DNA of 64,000 nucleotides. It comes from Homalodisca vitripennis (lineage: Eukaryota; Arthropoda; Insecta; Hemiptera; Cicadellidae). This document shows, one piece after another, positions 49,600-63,284 of this stretch. Both the position numbers and the translations under genes were made by a program. The number at the start of each line of letters is the position of its first letter. Position 1 is the stretch's first letter. The stretch is from assembly GCF_021130785.1 (NCBI RefSeq), contig NC_060207.1:103652001-103716000 (forward strand). Direction: 5' to 3'. The notes under the pieces were generated by a model. The model saw only the letters and a list, made by a program, of their open reading frames with translations. It made no database searches and was not told the origin of the DNA.

Positions 49600-52500
49600 T
49601 GTTATATTTTATGATAGTTACTTTGGAATAGAAGTAGAAAATATCTACGAAGCTCAGTAGTTATAAGAAAGTACGGCTGCCCGGCTCTATGGTATCTCTC
49701 AGTTCATCGCATCTTAGATCAGTCTACTGGCACGACAGGGGTTTCTATTAGATTGTAGCAAAAAGTAACCAAAACATGTTTTTAGTTGATTTTTAGTGTT
49801 TAATAACTTCTCACTAAATTATTGCTATGGTTACTACAAAATTGGCTCATTGTTGTGTTGGGAATTATTTAAAAAGAGATCAGAATGAACTAAATTATTA
49901 ATAAAATTATGTCAAAAGTTCGTACAAACTATGTATTGATGTTACTGTGTTCTCGCCACTAAAGGTTACAATAAAGTGTAGTTTTGGTGATGTGATAAAC
50001 GTTCTGTAATTTTCAAAGTATTATTTAGAAAAATGGAAATTCCTCCGTACTAGAGGTGGTAATTGTATACTGTAGTGTCAGGCTATTTTATAGCTTCAAG
50101 AAAGGTTATATAAAGCCCCTAAAATACATATAAGGAGCAATGTATATTATGTTATTATAAATGTGAGATAGTTATATCGTTTCATGTTTCATCTACTTTT
50201 ATAAAACATAAACACATATAAAAAAAATTAAAAAACAGGTGTATACGTAAGACTTTGAAATACCAATTTTAGAATATGTGTTAACAGTTTGACATATATT
50301 CTAGCTTTCGATATCTCAATTCGTCCCAGATCCGTGCAATGTGAATGAATTACGTTGATACGTTGACGGTATTTGTTATAAGAAAGGTAAATAATGTTTT
50401 TATTTCACCAGGCGAAGTTAGAGCAAACTACAAGTTATTTTGCGAAGGCATGTTTGATCGACAGAAATAAGTCGGTTAACACTACAGAAACATTGTTGAA
50501 ATAAGTCAATTAACTCTAGTAGGGTTAAATATAAAATGTCATGATATAGCAAATTCCAAGGTTTTGTTTTTATTTATGTTTATACTTTTGTACAAAACAA
50601 AATTTAATTTGAATTAGTTAATTTTATTTAATATATAGAAACACATTATCCTTATTACGCTGAAACGTGTACATAACACAAAACATTAAATAAAAGAAAA
50701 AACACCCTTTTATTTTTGTATTAACCCCTTTTCTTTGAAACCTTTCCTTTGATTTTCCTGTTGAAAAGCCGTTGTTGAAATTTAAGTTTTTGACAAGTAA
50801 ACATTTAACGAGGGTTGATTCTCCAAACCAAGTAAATGCATAGAAATTTCCGAGAGCTATTTTAAAATAAAAAAAAAAACAATGAATTTACACAGCTAAT
50901 TGATTAATTGTTTTCCAATGGAATTTGTAACATAACTGTGGTTGGAGAAAAGATACAATCATTCTTTATATTTTTCATTAAATAAATTGATTATCCGTTC
51001 AATAGGTATGCATAATTGAAGTGTTTTTAAATTCAGAAATGATTCCGAAGCTGATTGTGGCGTGACGGCGAGCCGTGCGCGGATGTGATGTGGGGTGGAT
51101 GTAACAGTCCGTGGCCAATGTGTGCTCGTGGGAAGTGCAGGGCACAAGTCACGGTACTCTAGTGTCGGGGTCACGTGGCCAGGGGCAGATGGTAGGGTAG
51201 CCTACAACCTGGCAGAGGTAATGGTGATTGACGTCGAGTAACACTAGACATGTTGCGCCCCACAACTGTACCACAGAACCTCCCCGCAATTGTGCCATTA
51301 GGCTGTCAAGTCGCTTGATGTAGCCTCCTTGTCTCTGTGAGTCTCCACTCTAGAGCATAAAAACGGCATTGCGCTTTGATAAAGTCGTTATTATCCTAAG
51401 GTTTTGAATTTATCAATTTTAATATGGGTAATGGATGAAGTGAAAAAATCTATGATGGAATCATATAGGTTATGATATCTGGTTGTATACACTAACCTAA
51501 AAGCCATAAGGAAAGACTGACGTAGAGTTACAATTGTAATGGTGGTGTTGTTGTACCATTTGTATTGTATTTGTGAGATCAAAGGAAGCGTAATCAGTCA
51601 AGTCGAACTGGAGTCTCATTCATTTGTATGTTAATGTTAATTGCGAAAAAGTTAAAATCTAAAGCAAAATGAACATGGGTGCCACATGTAAAATTAAATA
51701 AAACAAGATATATACTTTGAATTATGTTGTTAACAATTTTAGGCCATTTTCGTTTAATCAGAGCTAAGGTAGATTTCCCTATTTTATTAATTTCTTCATA
51801 TGCTGATATATGAATGTTATTAGAATAGTTCTACAAGTATTTGACTATATGTCATACGATACGTGTTTGAAATTGAGTAAAAATGATTATTTGTACTTAC
51901 AATGTAAATAATTAAAATTGGAAAAAGCTCATTTTATGTACTTTTATTTATTTGTATATGCAAAAACCAAAAATATATCATACAAAAACTAAGCGTACGA
52001 AGAGACCGGATTAGACATATTATGTCTTTACAATCGACGCTCAGGGAAATAAATAAACTGACCATATAATGTGAAATAAATAATTGCTAATTTACATGAA
52101 CTTGTACAAGTTCAATTTGTAGTTGTCCATTTAAAGTTTAAAATTCTTTTTTGAAAATGGTAAGGTGGGGTAATGGTTGTGGCACTTTTCGGAGATGCAA
52201 ATCATTTTTTGGCCATTTCTATGGTGAAAAATTCAGTTTAAGGATTGCAGAAACATACAGTCGAAATTGTGTCAAACTTGTAGTAAATATGATGTTAATT
52301 GACTAGTATTGTGATTAAACAGTATAACACTGTCTAGTATAACATTAAACCAGAAATAGTGTGTAGAAGACCTGTACGTGTTGTGAATGATCATTTTACA
52401 CACACTCTGATCGTCGTAAAGTTCTTGCTAAGTTTTAACTTGATATATCGATTGCTTAGAGAAACTTCATTTGTCTTCTCCGAGACAGCCAAGTGAATTT

Positions 52501-52840
52501 CACCTGTACAATATGAGTTGTCCGAACCCTGTTATCTGTCAAATACTTACCAATCTATCAAGTACTCGTATGTCAGGGTCAGGTGAATTAACTAGGAATC
52601 AGTAACGCGATGCATATTAGTAATACGAATCATGAAATTAAATAAACATTATTTTCATATTAGCAATATGAGTATTTGGTATTAAAAGGGTGCGAAATTG
52701 TTGTTATGCACGAATCACTATTTTAAACCATGATTCCATGTGGCAAAGTTTTGTGAAAATGTAAAAATGGCGTTGAATTTTGTCTATAGATAAATAATTA
52801 GGCCTTCTCAAAGATTTTTTGTGAGTGTGCATGATTATTA
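49600..52840. other. no gene recognised; GC-rich patch at 51,055-51,260
   Basis: The patch contains CACGTG, CCAAT in reverse, and several CpGs. The short frames across it resemble no family. The remainder is AT-rich. Confidence 0.35.
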
Positions 52841-52845
52841 TTATT

Positions 52846-53312
<467 letters not shown>

Positions 53313-53439
53313 AACACCGATAAACAAATGACGGAAAGTGGACTTCATTAGTTAGTCAGAGTAGTCAATGAGAGCCATAGAATTGTAGATGGTGATTGTG
53401 TAAATATTGTCCCATAATTTTTCAATTTCTGTGAACCTA

Positions 53440-53615
53440 CGAGCTGCTGGTGCTAGTGGGAGGTGACGAAGCATGGGATCCACGCGATGTACGGTAAATA
53501 CACTTTAGAGGTCAAACAAGGTACACACGTGCGGCACGCGCTCCGAGCCCTAGTGCTGACACGCTCTCACGCACGTACTCACACACACAACTTTGGCGCC
53601 GTCCCTTGTTATAGC
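53440..53615. promoter_or_regulatory. GC-rich patch
   Basis: CpG-containing stretch with GTGCGGCACGCGCTCCGAG and a short run of CA. No gene is visible. Confidence 0.2.
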
Positions 53616-55429
53616 TTTTATAACCAATACGGTGCATATAATAATGTATGAGAAGAATATTCCTTGTCGATTTATAAATTAAATATGGAAATGTATAGGT
53701 TGCTACATCCGAACATGACGACATTTACCTTGTAATTTCTACTGTTCCAGAAAACGTGTTATGTGGACGAACACGGCAGATGCACATCCTATAACAGATC
53801 TGTGTGGAAGGATTCGTATTTCTGCACTTGTTTATTCATACTCGTCTCACACCCCTCATGATTGTTTTAGCTTGATTCACAAAGGTCTATCACAGCGTAT
53901 TCCTTTGATGTGACATCGGTATTAGTCCAACGGCGTAGGTAGTCATTAGCAATGCAATGTTGGCAACCTACCTATTCGATCTGAGGTTTCTGGCCTACCG
54001 TGATCGAGTCATAAATTCCCTAAAAAATTGTGTCTTTTAATAAATATCATTGGTAAATCTTCTGAAGTTTCGTTTCAAAATAATATCAGAAGAATATCAT
54101 TTTCAATTGCTACATTATACGTCTACCACACATTGTCTGGCAAATAATGAAAAACATTTGAAATAATACTTCTAGAATATTGGTACATGTTTGAACTGCT
54201 CTTAACGTAAGAATTATTAATATTGTAACAAATCATTAACGTTACAAGTTTATTCTTACCGCTCAAAATCAAGGAATGTGTCATACAAACATATACTGTA
54301 TAATACGAGAGAAATTTTAATATAATGAATAATATATAGGAAGTAGTTACTGTTGGCAAATTATTTTAGATTTTCAGCAACATAAATTGACTTAAATCCA
54401 AGTAAGAGAAAGTAATAATAAGGTACAATATCGACTAATGTTTATTTAATCCGACTTGCACACGTTTTCTAGGATTACCTGGCACAACCTCTGTTGTTGT
54501 AGTCGTATTGTATCGACTGAAATGTGCATGTAGAGTTCTCGGAAACTCCTAATCGCGATTTACCTGAGTACCGTACAAGTTGTGCTAAAATTAATCCATA
54601 ACTCTACAATCTGAGACGATGTAATCTCGAGCCCAGTGGGCTTCCACGATGAAAGACGGTGAAAGGGCCAAATTGGCTAACGTAATATAAAAAAGCTCAA
54701 AATTTCGCAATAAAAATTCAATACGACTGCTTCACCAAATTGCGCAATCCATCACTAACTTATGCTGATGTGTGAGTATTTGTGAACTGATGTTCTAGAA
54801 GTGACTCATAACGGTTTCAATAGTAAAACCATCATTTCCCGTTGTCATATTCAAAATTGTAAACTGGCCAACACGTATTGCCGACAACTATCCAAAGGAG
54901 AAGGATTGGCAAAGTTTTGTAGGACAAAATTTTTCTTTTGACTCTTTTTCACTCACATAAACGATTTAATAACATTTTGAACCAGTCTGAATCATATTTC
55001 AATCAAACAAATCAAAATTAAAATAAACATTGGAATTTACAAGTCACTCAGCGGAAATTCAGATAGTTCTTTCCCCAAATTCGAAGCCGTATTTACTTAC
55101 CTGATCAATCGTAAACAGGGTTATGTCCTAATGAGGATTTTAATAATGATGTGCTGGACACTCATCACTCATACACAAAACGATTAGTCAACTTGTTTAG
55201 GGTTGCTTGGCCTGAAATCGTCGGTGAAAACACCAAGTCCATTTCGGATCACTATGGCCAAAAAGCTATTATTAGTGGATGAAAAATCAAAAAGGAGCCA
55301 ATAATTACTAAAACAATAAGGAACATACGGCCATTTAATATTGCTCTCCTCAATGATTCTCTTTCCAAAGAAAAGTGAAATTTTCTCAAGTCGTCTCAGT
55401 TAATTGAGCAGCAGTTGAAATCTTTTTCA

Positions 55430-55553
55430 GATTGGTTGAGTTATCATCTTAGTGTTTGCTGTCTATGTAAAAAAATGTACAAAACTCAAAATACAGTTTG
55501 TAATGTCATCGGCAATAAAGAAAGTTGAATGTAAATTTTGAATTTGAATTTGA
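55430..55553 (+). mobile_element. 3' end of a non-LTR (LINE) retroelement
   Basis: Plus strand: TTTGTAATGTCATCGGC, then AATAAAGAAAGTTGAATG and a tail built of TGAATTT units. A TGTAATG...AATAAA...(TTTGAA)n terminus is characteristic of Jockey/CR1-like insect LINEs. The upstream 55,080-55,430 may belong to it, but I found no readable RT. Target-site duplications were not defined. Confidence 0.5.
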
Positions 55554-55814
55554 TGAAGACACATGATCTACTATGAGAGCGCTATCTATATTTCGCCGAA
55601 CAGTTTTATTTGCTACTAATGCACAACATATCTTCCAGACAATTCTCATGTGCTCAGTACATGTCTTTGCAAAGCTAAGGACACATTTTAATTTAATTTT
55701 CTTCTTATAATACTGGGAGATGAAATCTAAGGTGAATTAATCATAATTGTACGTAATATTTACTTGAAATTAAAAAGAAATTTAATCGTACCCAATATTG
55801 AAGCAGTAACTACC

Positions 55815-55865
55815 TCTCTAGTGTGAATAGCGTCTGACTGTAAAGTGTTCTGGTTCACTTCTTCA
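55815..55865 (+). repeat. tRNA-derived SINE head (Tyr-like anticodon loop)
   Basis: A-box-like TAGTGTGAATAGCG (55,819-55,832), an anticodon-loop-like CTGTAAA, and B-box-like TGGTTCACTTC (about 55,851) occur at tRNA spacing. Stems are poor. Probably a SINE head. Confidence 0.4.
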
Positions 55866-56967
55866 GCAGGTAGCCTACTTGCTATTTGTCAAGTCCTTCT
55901 TAATCGGACCACTAGGAGCATAGTCCCAAGTAATCCACTTGGAAATGAAACTGTTGCGACAACGGGAATGTTGACTTGGGGATAGTGAAAAATAGTATGA
56001 GGCGTCTTAGTCAAATCGTCTTACACGGTAACGTAAATATCCTGAAGGCGAATCCTCTGCTTCTTCATCCACCTCCATCACACCAAATAATGGAATGATC
56101 AATTTAATGAGCAATTTAGCAATCTCCATTTTTCTATATTTACTATGCCAATGACAAAATTGTTATGAAAACGGGCAATGAGAAAGGGGTGAAACACTTT
56201 CAAGCCTTTCTGGGTTTCAAAGTAATGGTTTTACCAAATATTACAATTAGAGAATTAACGATTGAAATATTTCTAAAAGGACTAGTTCAACAAAGTTATT
56301 TTATGTTTCTCGCCTATCCTGTATTTGCTGTATGGAAGGATACAGAAGGTGACTAGCAGCGAATGAAGTGTATCTGATAAAAACCAAGGAGCCCATGAAA
56401 TGTAGCAAGAAGGTGTATTAGCATGATATCAGTATGCAGAGGGGCCCCGGCCGGCCAGTCGTTATGAATATGTAAGGGCGACTGTCTACGAGATCCAATC
56501 TTAATTTACATGGGACCAACTGCGCTAATCTACTGCACCCCCTTTACACATGTTTAGGCGTTTATCAGACCACCCTACAATATTGATCCTATCGTCCCGT
56601 GTACCCCATCATATCATTCAACTAGCTTGATCACAACTGACAGGAAACCGAAGTCTGTTGTAGTGTACAGCTCTACCACATTTAAAGGTGTCTATTAGAT
56701 TCCAAAGTGCTAACCCATTTTGGATTAAACAGTTATTGTTGATTTAATATGCCGATACCTTAAAGTAATTCATAATTTGAATAGACATCACCAGTCTAAA
56801 TAATTTTAATAACACGATATAAAGAAAGATGTCCAGGGTTTTTTTACCCCAAGATTTAAAATTGAATAAAAATTGTTTAAAATTGTATCTTGTGTAATGG
56901 GCTTTACCATTTAAAAATTAATTAAAATATTATATTTTGTGTGTCTCATTTCATAATTACACAATGA

Positions 56968-57022
56968 CATGTACGGGTAGATATTGCACTCTGATATATA
57001 GCCCAACTCATATAGCTTTGAG
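56968..57022 (+). repeat. dispersed repeat fragment, copy 1
   Basis: GTAGATATTGCACTCTGATATA followed by AGCCCAACTCATATAGC matches 59,690-59,730 (GTAGATGCAGCACTCTGATATA, AGCCTAACTCAATTAGC). The two direct copies lie either side of the Helitron helicase relic. Confidence 0.6.
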
Positions 57023-57939
57023 CTATTTTTATATATTTTGTTTGCGATTTAAAAATTATAAAATCATATGGAACCGCATATGTTTATAATTTATTCGAGT
57101 GCGTGAATGTGTTTTGTTGAGACAAATAAACTTAACGCATATACGATTAAAAATATTAAATATATTTATGAGTTTGCAGAATTGTCTGGTATTAATTTTT
57201 CAAATCCTGAAATCTGGAAGTAATAGAAATAATAAAAAAGGTATAATTCTTATTTTTATTTCATATTTCATGTACCGTTGGACATAAAGGTAAAAAATGT
57301 GGTACAACTACATACTTAACAAATCGAACAAGGTGATTATAAAATAAGACGTCAAACGTAATTTAACACTTTAAAATAAAGGAAAAATCGTTTATTGCTT
57401 AGTTGGGATGTATCCTATACATGTTTAATATGCTTAGTTGATATGACGGTTATAATGATTTTACAAGTAACTATAAAGTTAAGTTTTGGTTATATGTTAT
57501 ACGTATATTGTATATGACTCGAAAAAAATTAATTATTTTCTTAACAGAACTAAATGGCGATCTGTCAAAAATGTAATTTTAAATCCTACGAAAACCTAAC
57601 TCTGTTGTAAAATAATTACAAGAATAGTAGGTTTTTAAATAATAATCGCATTTTTCAGCCACTTGTACTCGTAATAGTAGCAACTCGGTCTGGCTTCGCA
57701 AGTGTCCAGTACATGTTTTAAAATTATTTTCCTATTCAGTCATAAACAGTCGTTGGTTTTTATATTGAAAACCTCAAAATAATATAATGTACTAATCTGG
57801 CTAATAATAACCAATCGTCTTACCAATCAAATGATATTATGAAATCGTATAAATTTATAATCATTTATCATAGGACTGTTATTACTACTAATAAGTACAA
57901 AATATCCTTATACATAATATTTACAGCAGTTTTTTCGAT

Positions 57940-58935
57940 TAACAACACAAATAGGTAATTCTTAGAAGTTACCCGTGAAATGGCTACATATAGTCTATGT
58001 GAAAAAACACTAACCACTTAAATCTACATGGAATGTTTGACCCTGTGACTTATTAATGGTCACTGAAAAAGACAATTTCACAGGAAATTACAGTCGCTTA
58101 AATTGGAAAGGTAACTATGTAGTTGTTAAAGGAATCCGAGGAATCAAAACAAGTTTTTCAGCTCCACATCCAGCAGGTATTGAGCCTTCTATTATGTAGG
58201 TTTTAAAAATTTGGCACTAAACGTGTACCTTTGCATAATTTAGGGGGATTAAAGTTACGTAAAAAATGACGGGACACCCTACTTTCAACATTAACTTTAT
58301 GCGGATGTATTCCAGAAGGCTGCAAGAAATACATGAATTCTGTAAGCGAATTAACTGCCTAATCAAGACCTAGCTCAGTGTCTACAGAGTAGTATCTTTG
58401 CATATGTGGATAAATATTTGAAAGAATAAAAGTATTTACTTTGTCTACTTGTTCGTTTTTAGGTGATAGAACCTGCTCTCTCCCTGAAACAATCTATAGT
58501 TTTACAACTTACGTTAATCATTTCAGTATACGCTTTGTGGAGTCATTTACCAGAACACAAAGGTTTCCATTGTCCAAATCTATTCTACTATTGCCTTGTG
58601 GTAAATTTCCATTACCAATTCAAGCAACAATTTGGCAAAATACCTGTTTTCATGAGTAGATGAAGAAACTCTCATATTAGTTATAAGTTTTCATTTATCC
58701 ACATATGGCCAGGTAATCACATCCGCATGGGCTTATCTTGTCACGACCGGCTCCGTCCTTAGGTAATTTTATGTTTCGCAAATCGCGCATTGTTTTATCT
58801 CATGTTCCCACTAATGTTTTGTTTGACATGACAGCTTCATCCCGAATACTTAATGAGCAGTTACAAATTAAGTTTCCAGTATTAGTTTGTTTGGAAATAC
58901 TGCAAACGCTGCTCTTATCTTCAGTAGCAATCATC
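57940..58935 (-). pseudogene. Helitron (Pif1-type) helicase relic, C-terminal half
   Basis: Minus-strand translation with stops and frameshifts spells the helicase half of a Helitron RepHel protein in order. CSISKQ and the Walker B block DEAVMSNK (58,828-58,845) come first, then KTMRDLRN. IGNGNLPQG (about 58,600) and LSPKNEQVDKVN (about 58,450) follow, then YYSVDTE, PSGIHPHKVNV (about 58,300), LCKGTRLVPN (about 58,235) and VLIPRIPL (about 58,140). INKSQGQTF (58,036-58,062) and FSHRLYVAISRVTS (57,963-58,004) complete it. GTRL plus INKSQGQ is Helitron-type rather than host PIF1. Walker A and the Rep (HUH) domain are not seen, so the copy is truncated at about 58,950. At least five stops make it inactive. 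No Helitron 3' hairpin with CTAG was located nearby. Confidence 0.85.
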
Positions 58936-59674
58936 TGTAACCAATCTTGTAACAACTAAAATAAAAATACATTCTATTTTACGTGATAAAAGTAATTTGT
59001 TATTAAATTGCATCAATTTCTAAGTATTACAGAAAAACAGAGCTAAACATGTTTCATTTTTATTTAAATTGAATATTAACCGCTGTTTGCTGTTTTAACC
59101 TTGGCTTTTTAAATCGGATATTAGGTATACATTTTTTGTTTTCAAAATGTTAACTAATATAAAAAAGTCTAAAATTACCCATAAGAATATCATAACTAAT
59201 AATTTGTGCAATTGGCTGTTTTAACAATCAGTTCATGATATCTAATTTATTTCAAGGCACAAATTAGTAGTAAATGCGAGGAATCGGCTATTTGAAACGT
59301 TAAGAGATATTAACAATATAAAGGATTACAATTCGCCTTGATTACATTTTTCTTAAATTGTTTTACTGTAGTCTATACTGTTCATTTTCCAAGAAAAACA
59401 TGTTGCACAAATATGAGATCGGCGGTCATCTTGAAACCATCCATTATATCCAATAAACAAACTTATATAACAAACACAGGCAAACAATTTATTTCTTCTT
59501 GTGTTTTTAGTAGGAAAACTTTTAAAGTGCTTTGAAATTTAGAAAGCTCGTTATATGGAGATGGAAGAAATGTAATACGAGTGTGAAGTCTCTTGTGTGA
59601 TAGGCATTACCATCGCCTATCTTAAAACATAAAACTAATTAATATATTCGATGTTGTGTGTATAATTCGATAAA

Positions 59675-59730
59675 CCGCAGGTCCGTGTAGATGCAGCACT
59701 CTGATATAAGCCTAACTCAATTAGCAGCCA
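59675..59730 (+). repeat. dispersed repeat fragment, copy 2
   Basis: See 56,968-57,022: about 75-80% identity over about 50 bp, same orientation. Confidence 0.6.
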
Positions 59731-59909
59731 ACAGATAGCGAATGATACAGCGCACTCGCAGGTACGAGTACATGCACACAACAACTCGCAGAGCAGTGGA
59801 CATTGTTAATGTAACTACAAATCACCACACAATGCGATGCTGCGATTGATGCTGCACCACACTTAATTGAGTCACCGTATAAATCACTGATTATCACGCG
59901 CAGTCCATT

Positions 59910-60065
59910 TGAATTATTTACGCCCCTGCCCCCTCACCCCCGACGATCCAATCACAGATACCGGCCGTCCTGTCGGCACTCAGCGGCGTTTCGGCGCTCG
60001 CAACACTTTTTGCAATACATTTGTTTTTTCACCCGATCACGGTGAGCGAGGGGAGTTGTTGTTTA
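59910..60065. promoter_or_regulatory. GC-rich island
   Basis: Contains GATCCAATCACAG (CCAAT), CCGGCCGTCC, CGGCGTTTCGGCGCTCG and C-runs. It resembles the promoter island at 22 kb in composition but has no adjacent coding exon that I can support. Confidence 0.25.
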
Positions 60066-61840
60066 TTTGAAACAATGAAGAGACACGTCGACAAAAAGTT
60101 ATTACGTTGGATATCATAAAAACGAGGACGGAATGTCCATGCTTGACCCGTAACAAATGGCGTCGTACATCACACCCCCGCTCGCACACTCGACAGTAGC
60201 CTAATTCTATTGCCCGATATAATTACGAGCTTTTATTCGTTTTACTTGAATAAGTGTACAGTTCCTCGTTTTATTTTTATTTGTGGCGATTTGCTATACA
60301 GCTAAAAAATTAATAGTGTGAATTAAAATGTTGATACTTGATTCGTGAGCAGAATTATATGATTTTATTTCTACAATAAATATTCCTTTTAGTAATTCCA
60401 TAAATTGTATATTTCATGTCCGTCTATAATCTTGAAACATTTGATTGAAGATGCATGAATAGTTTGGAAAGTTATAAATACAACGTTGTTGCTATGACGA
60501 CTAGCTTGTCGCTTATTAATGCTTGTGCTGTATGCACGAATGTAATAGATTTGGAAGAATGCTGTATTAAAACCTCAAAACATAATTAGGCCTATATTTA
60601 TAAATACTGGACTGGCTTCAAATATTTTTATGTTTACAAAAATGTATTTTTGTTTTATATGGGGTTACAACAAAGACAATAATTTGTATACACTTAGTGG
60701 AATAATCTACATCGGACCATAACAGAGAAATAGTTAACAGATTTAGAATACGTAAAAGCGGCCACACAGATATTTTTGTTGAATACAGAACGTTTATGAC
60801 TCACTCAGTCTACATTAAATACAATCGCACCAGTTTTCGTTCCAGTTGGTTAGAAGTTGAGAATGCCATCTTGAAACCTTAAAATGGCTTTGACTGTAAA
60901 TAACCTGAAAACTTAAAAACCTTAGCTAAATGAAAAAGAGATAGCTAAATGTTAGTAAAAGATAGTTGTTCTAATATTTTATTGTTTTTGAAAAACGTTG
61001 TATTCAATAGTGCAATAGTCAAAACAAAATAATGTACCACTGCGGACGAACATTAAAAAACTGTATTGTATTTACGAATGATCTAATACAATTAATCAGT
61101 CTAATATGTATTGCATAAGCTCACATATAAAAGTATATAATGGTTTTTAACGTGATTAGGTTTTGGAATCCGGGGTCATAACCGGCGGAGCTACACAATA
61201 TTTTTATTAGGTACCAACTGAGCGCGATTTCTTCATACAAAACTCTACCTTAAAATGTTGCTTTGCTATTTTCACCAGATTTATAAAACATTAGAGCCGT
61301 TTTGTCTTTTACTATCATTTCTGTCTTTATTTTAACCTATAAAATCAAACTGTGAAACTTTTATCACACTTAATGGATTAATATGTATATACACACCTGT
61401 CTCCTAAAATATCCAAACAATTTACATTAAAAAACATAAGGGTTTAGACATTTATAATGGTTCGTTAAATTTGTATTCTTTAACTCCATACGTTTGAAGA
61501 TGCAAATTTATTTTTAAACGTTAAAATTTTTTATTTTTTGTAAATTTTACTTTCGTATGCGTTAAAAAAAATTAACTTATGGTTTCAATTCATTGTGGAA
61601 TTTTCTGGACTTTAAACTAACAATGGCCATTGCAAGTGCTAGTGGAACAGTAAAAACCCTTTTGAATAGTTTTAAATATCCGTATTCTGCATATGATATT
61701 GCTATTGTCAATCAGGAGTTTATAAAATAATTAAAAATTTCTTACTAGAACACCTAATCAAACAGTTCACCCCTCCCACACACTAACATTTGAATCCGAA
61801 ACCTAAGAAAAAGATATTTTGTTATTTCTACTTTAAAAAG
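60066..61840. other. no gene; one tRNA T-arm relic at 61,168-61,191
   Basis: ATCCGGGGTCATAACCGG then CGGAGC (61,168-61,191) resembles the 3' half of the tRNA-like unit at 11.5 kb (ATCCGGGTTCGACTCCCGG, CGGAGC), and ATTTTTATT follows in both. It is likely a decayed member of the same SINE family. The rest is AT-rich without signal. Confidence 0.4.
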
Positions 61841-61854
61841 TGTTGTATTACGGA

Positions 61855-61915
61855 GAGACTTTGAACCACACAAAATCCAAACTCAGCCGCCTCACCGAGG
61901 CTATAGCTACTCAAC
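61855..61915 (-). repeat. tRNA-derived SINE head
   Basis: Minus strand: A-box-like TAGCTATAGCCTCGGTGAGG (about 61,890-61,909) and B-box-like GGTTCAAAGTC (61,857-61,867). Stems are degenerate. Confidence 0.45.
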
Positions 61916-62197
61916 AGACTTCGCTAGTGATGCACTGTGTCCGCCAATGGTAGTTTCTATATCTGGCCGCCAGATCGCATTGCGAACAGTGTTAACTGAG
62001 TCATCTGGTCCTGTATTTTCTGTAAATTAAACACATTCGTGTGCTTGTGTTTTAGGTAATAAATCTCTTTTAGGTAGATTTTGTAGAAATTGACATATTG
62101 CAATTTACCTCATGACCAAACTTCTTTGAAATTTCTCCGATCATGACCCTCAGAAATAATAACTGCCATCGGAATACAAAAGTTTATATACAAAGGC

Positions 62198-62710
62198 AGT
62201 ACTTGCACATAGCTTGAGCGAGTTCACTGGCCAGTCTTAACAGTATAGTTTCAAGGAGGCTATTCGATTTCTAACAAAACTTTTAACTTAACTAATTACC
62301 AACGTAGACCCAAAACAATTATTACTTTTTTATATTAGGTAATTTTAAACAACTTTTATTTTAACAATGTTTTCATATCTCCATAAAATATATCTCTTTT
62401 ATATCTCTGTTGTATATTAAGATTCCAAAATGGCGGCCACTCAAATTGTTTTATAATTCTCAGATCTTTACAATAATGTTTGCTGTTACGTGTTTTTATA
62501 TCTTGTAAGATTTCCAGATAGCGGCCGTGCAATTTTAAGTGGTATGCAATATTGTGGAAATAGGTTTGTACACGATAACTACCGTAGTTCTTAATAGATT
62601 CAGATCAAACGCGGTACACAGACAGCATTTACACATAACTTGGTCCAGTTCGTTAGTCAGTCTTAGCCAATAAAACGTTTCAAGATTCGCATTTGAGCAA
62701 AATTTGTATC
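62198..62710 (+). repeat. two diverged copies of a repeat about 420 bp apart
   Basis: Segments at 62,198-62,290 and 62,622-62,712 align with about 65-70% identity (GCACATAGCTTGAGCGAGTT versus ACACATAACTTGGTCCAGTT; CCAGTCTTA versus TCAGTCTTA; GTTTCAAG in both). AAATGGCGGCCACT (62,428) and AGATAGCGGCCGTG (62,517) are a related pair of strings. Element type unknown. Confidence 0.5.
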
Positions 62711-63029
62711 TCGGGTATTTCATAAGATAAATACAAATCGACACTTTTCTTAAAATTGTCAAGCAACATTTATTTTTGGATAACTCTTAAGGTAATTGAA
62801 CCGTTATAAGTGAAAATAATTACAAACACAATTTCAGATTAATTGTAACTAAATCAAGTCAACACTGTTACAAACATATTTATAAGCTTATAATAATGTT
62901 TATCTTGTAAGGTTATGGAGTTTGTATATGATTGAAAGTATTACGGTTACATTAACATTCCCCCATCAGCGTGGTGCAAATTAAACATATTAAATAAAAG
63001 GCATTCTCAGTTTGATATTTAGGGATGAC

Positions 63030-63100
63030 GGCCACATGTGAAACGTACCATTCTTCCGACTGAGCTAGAAGGGATATTTTGTACCCCTAATGCCACAGTT
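63030..63100 (-). repeat. tRNA-like relic with intact A box
   Basis: Minus strand CTAGCTCAGTCGG (63,055-63,067) is a perfect tRNA D-arm/A-box string as in tRNA-Lys, but no B box follows at the right distance. Pseudogene or SINE fragment. Confidence 0.4.
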
Positions 63101-63148
63101 GTTCATGGAATAAAACTTATATGTGGAAACCCCAAAATTTAAGTCTTA

Positions 63149-63149
<1 letters not shown>

Positions 63150-63198
<49 letters not shown>
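63150..63198. repeat. (TA)n microsatellite
   Basis: 49-bp TA run. Confidence 0.95.
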
Positions 63199-63201
<3 letters not shown>

Positions 63202-63284
63202 TATGTTTTATGTATATAATATCTATAAGGTTTAAGTATAGAATTCGATCCCTAAATTATCTTATATTAATGAGTTGATGTTTA

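Noticed and set aside
58441..58959. Plus-strand frames of 66-73 codons
   Set aside because: They are antisense shadows of the minus-strand Helitron helicase relic.
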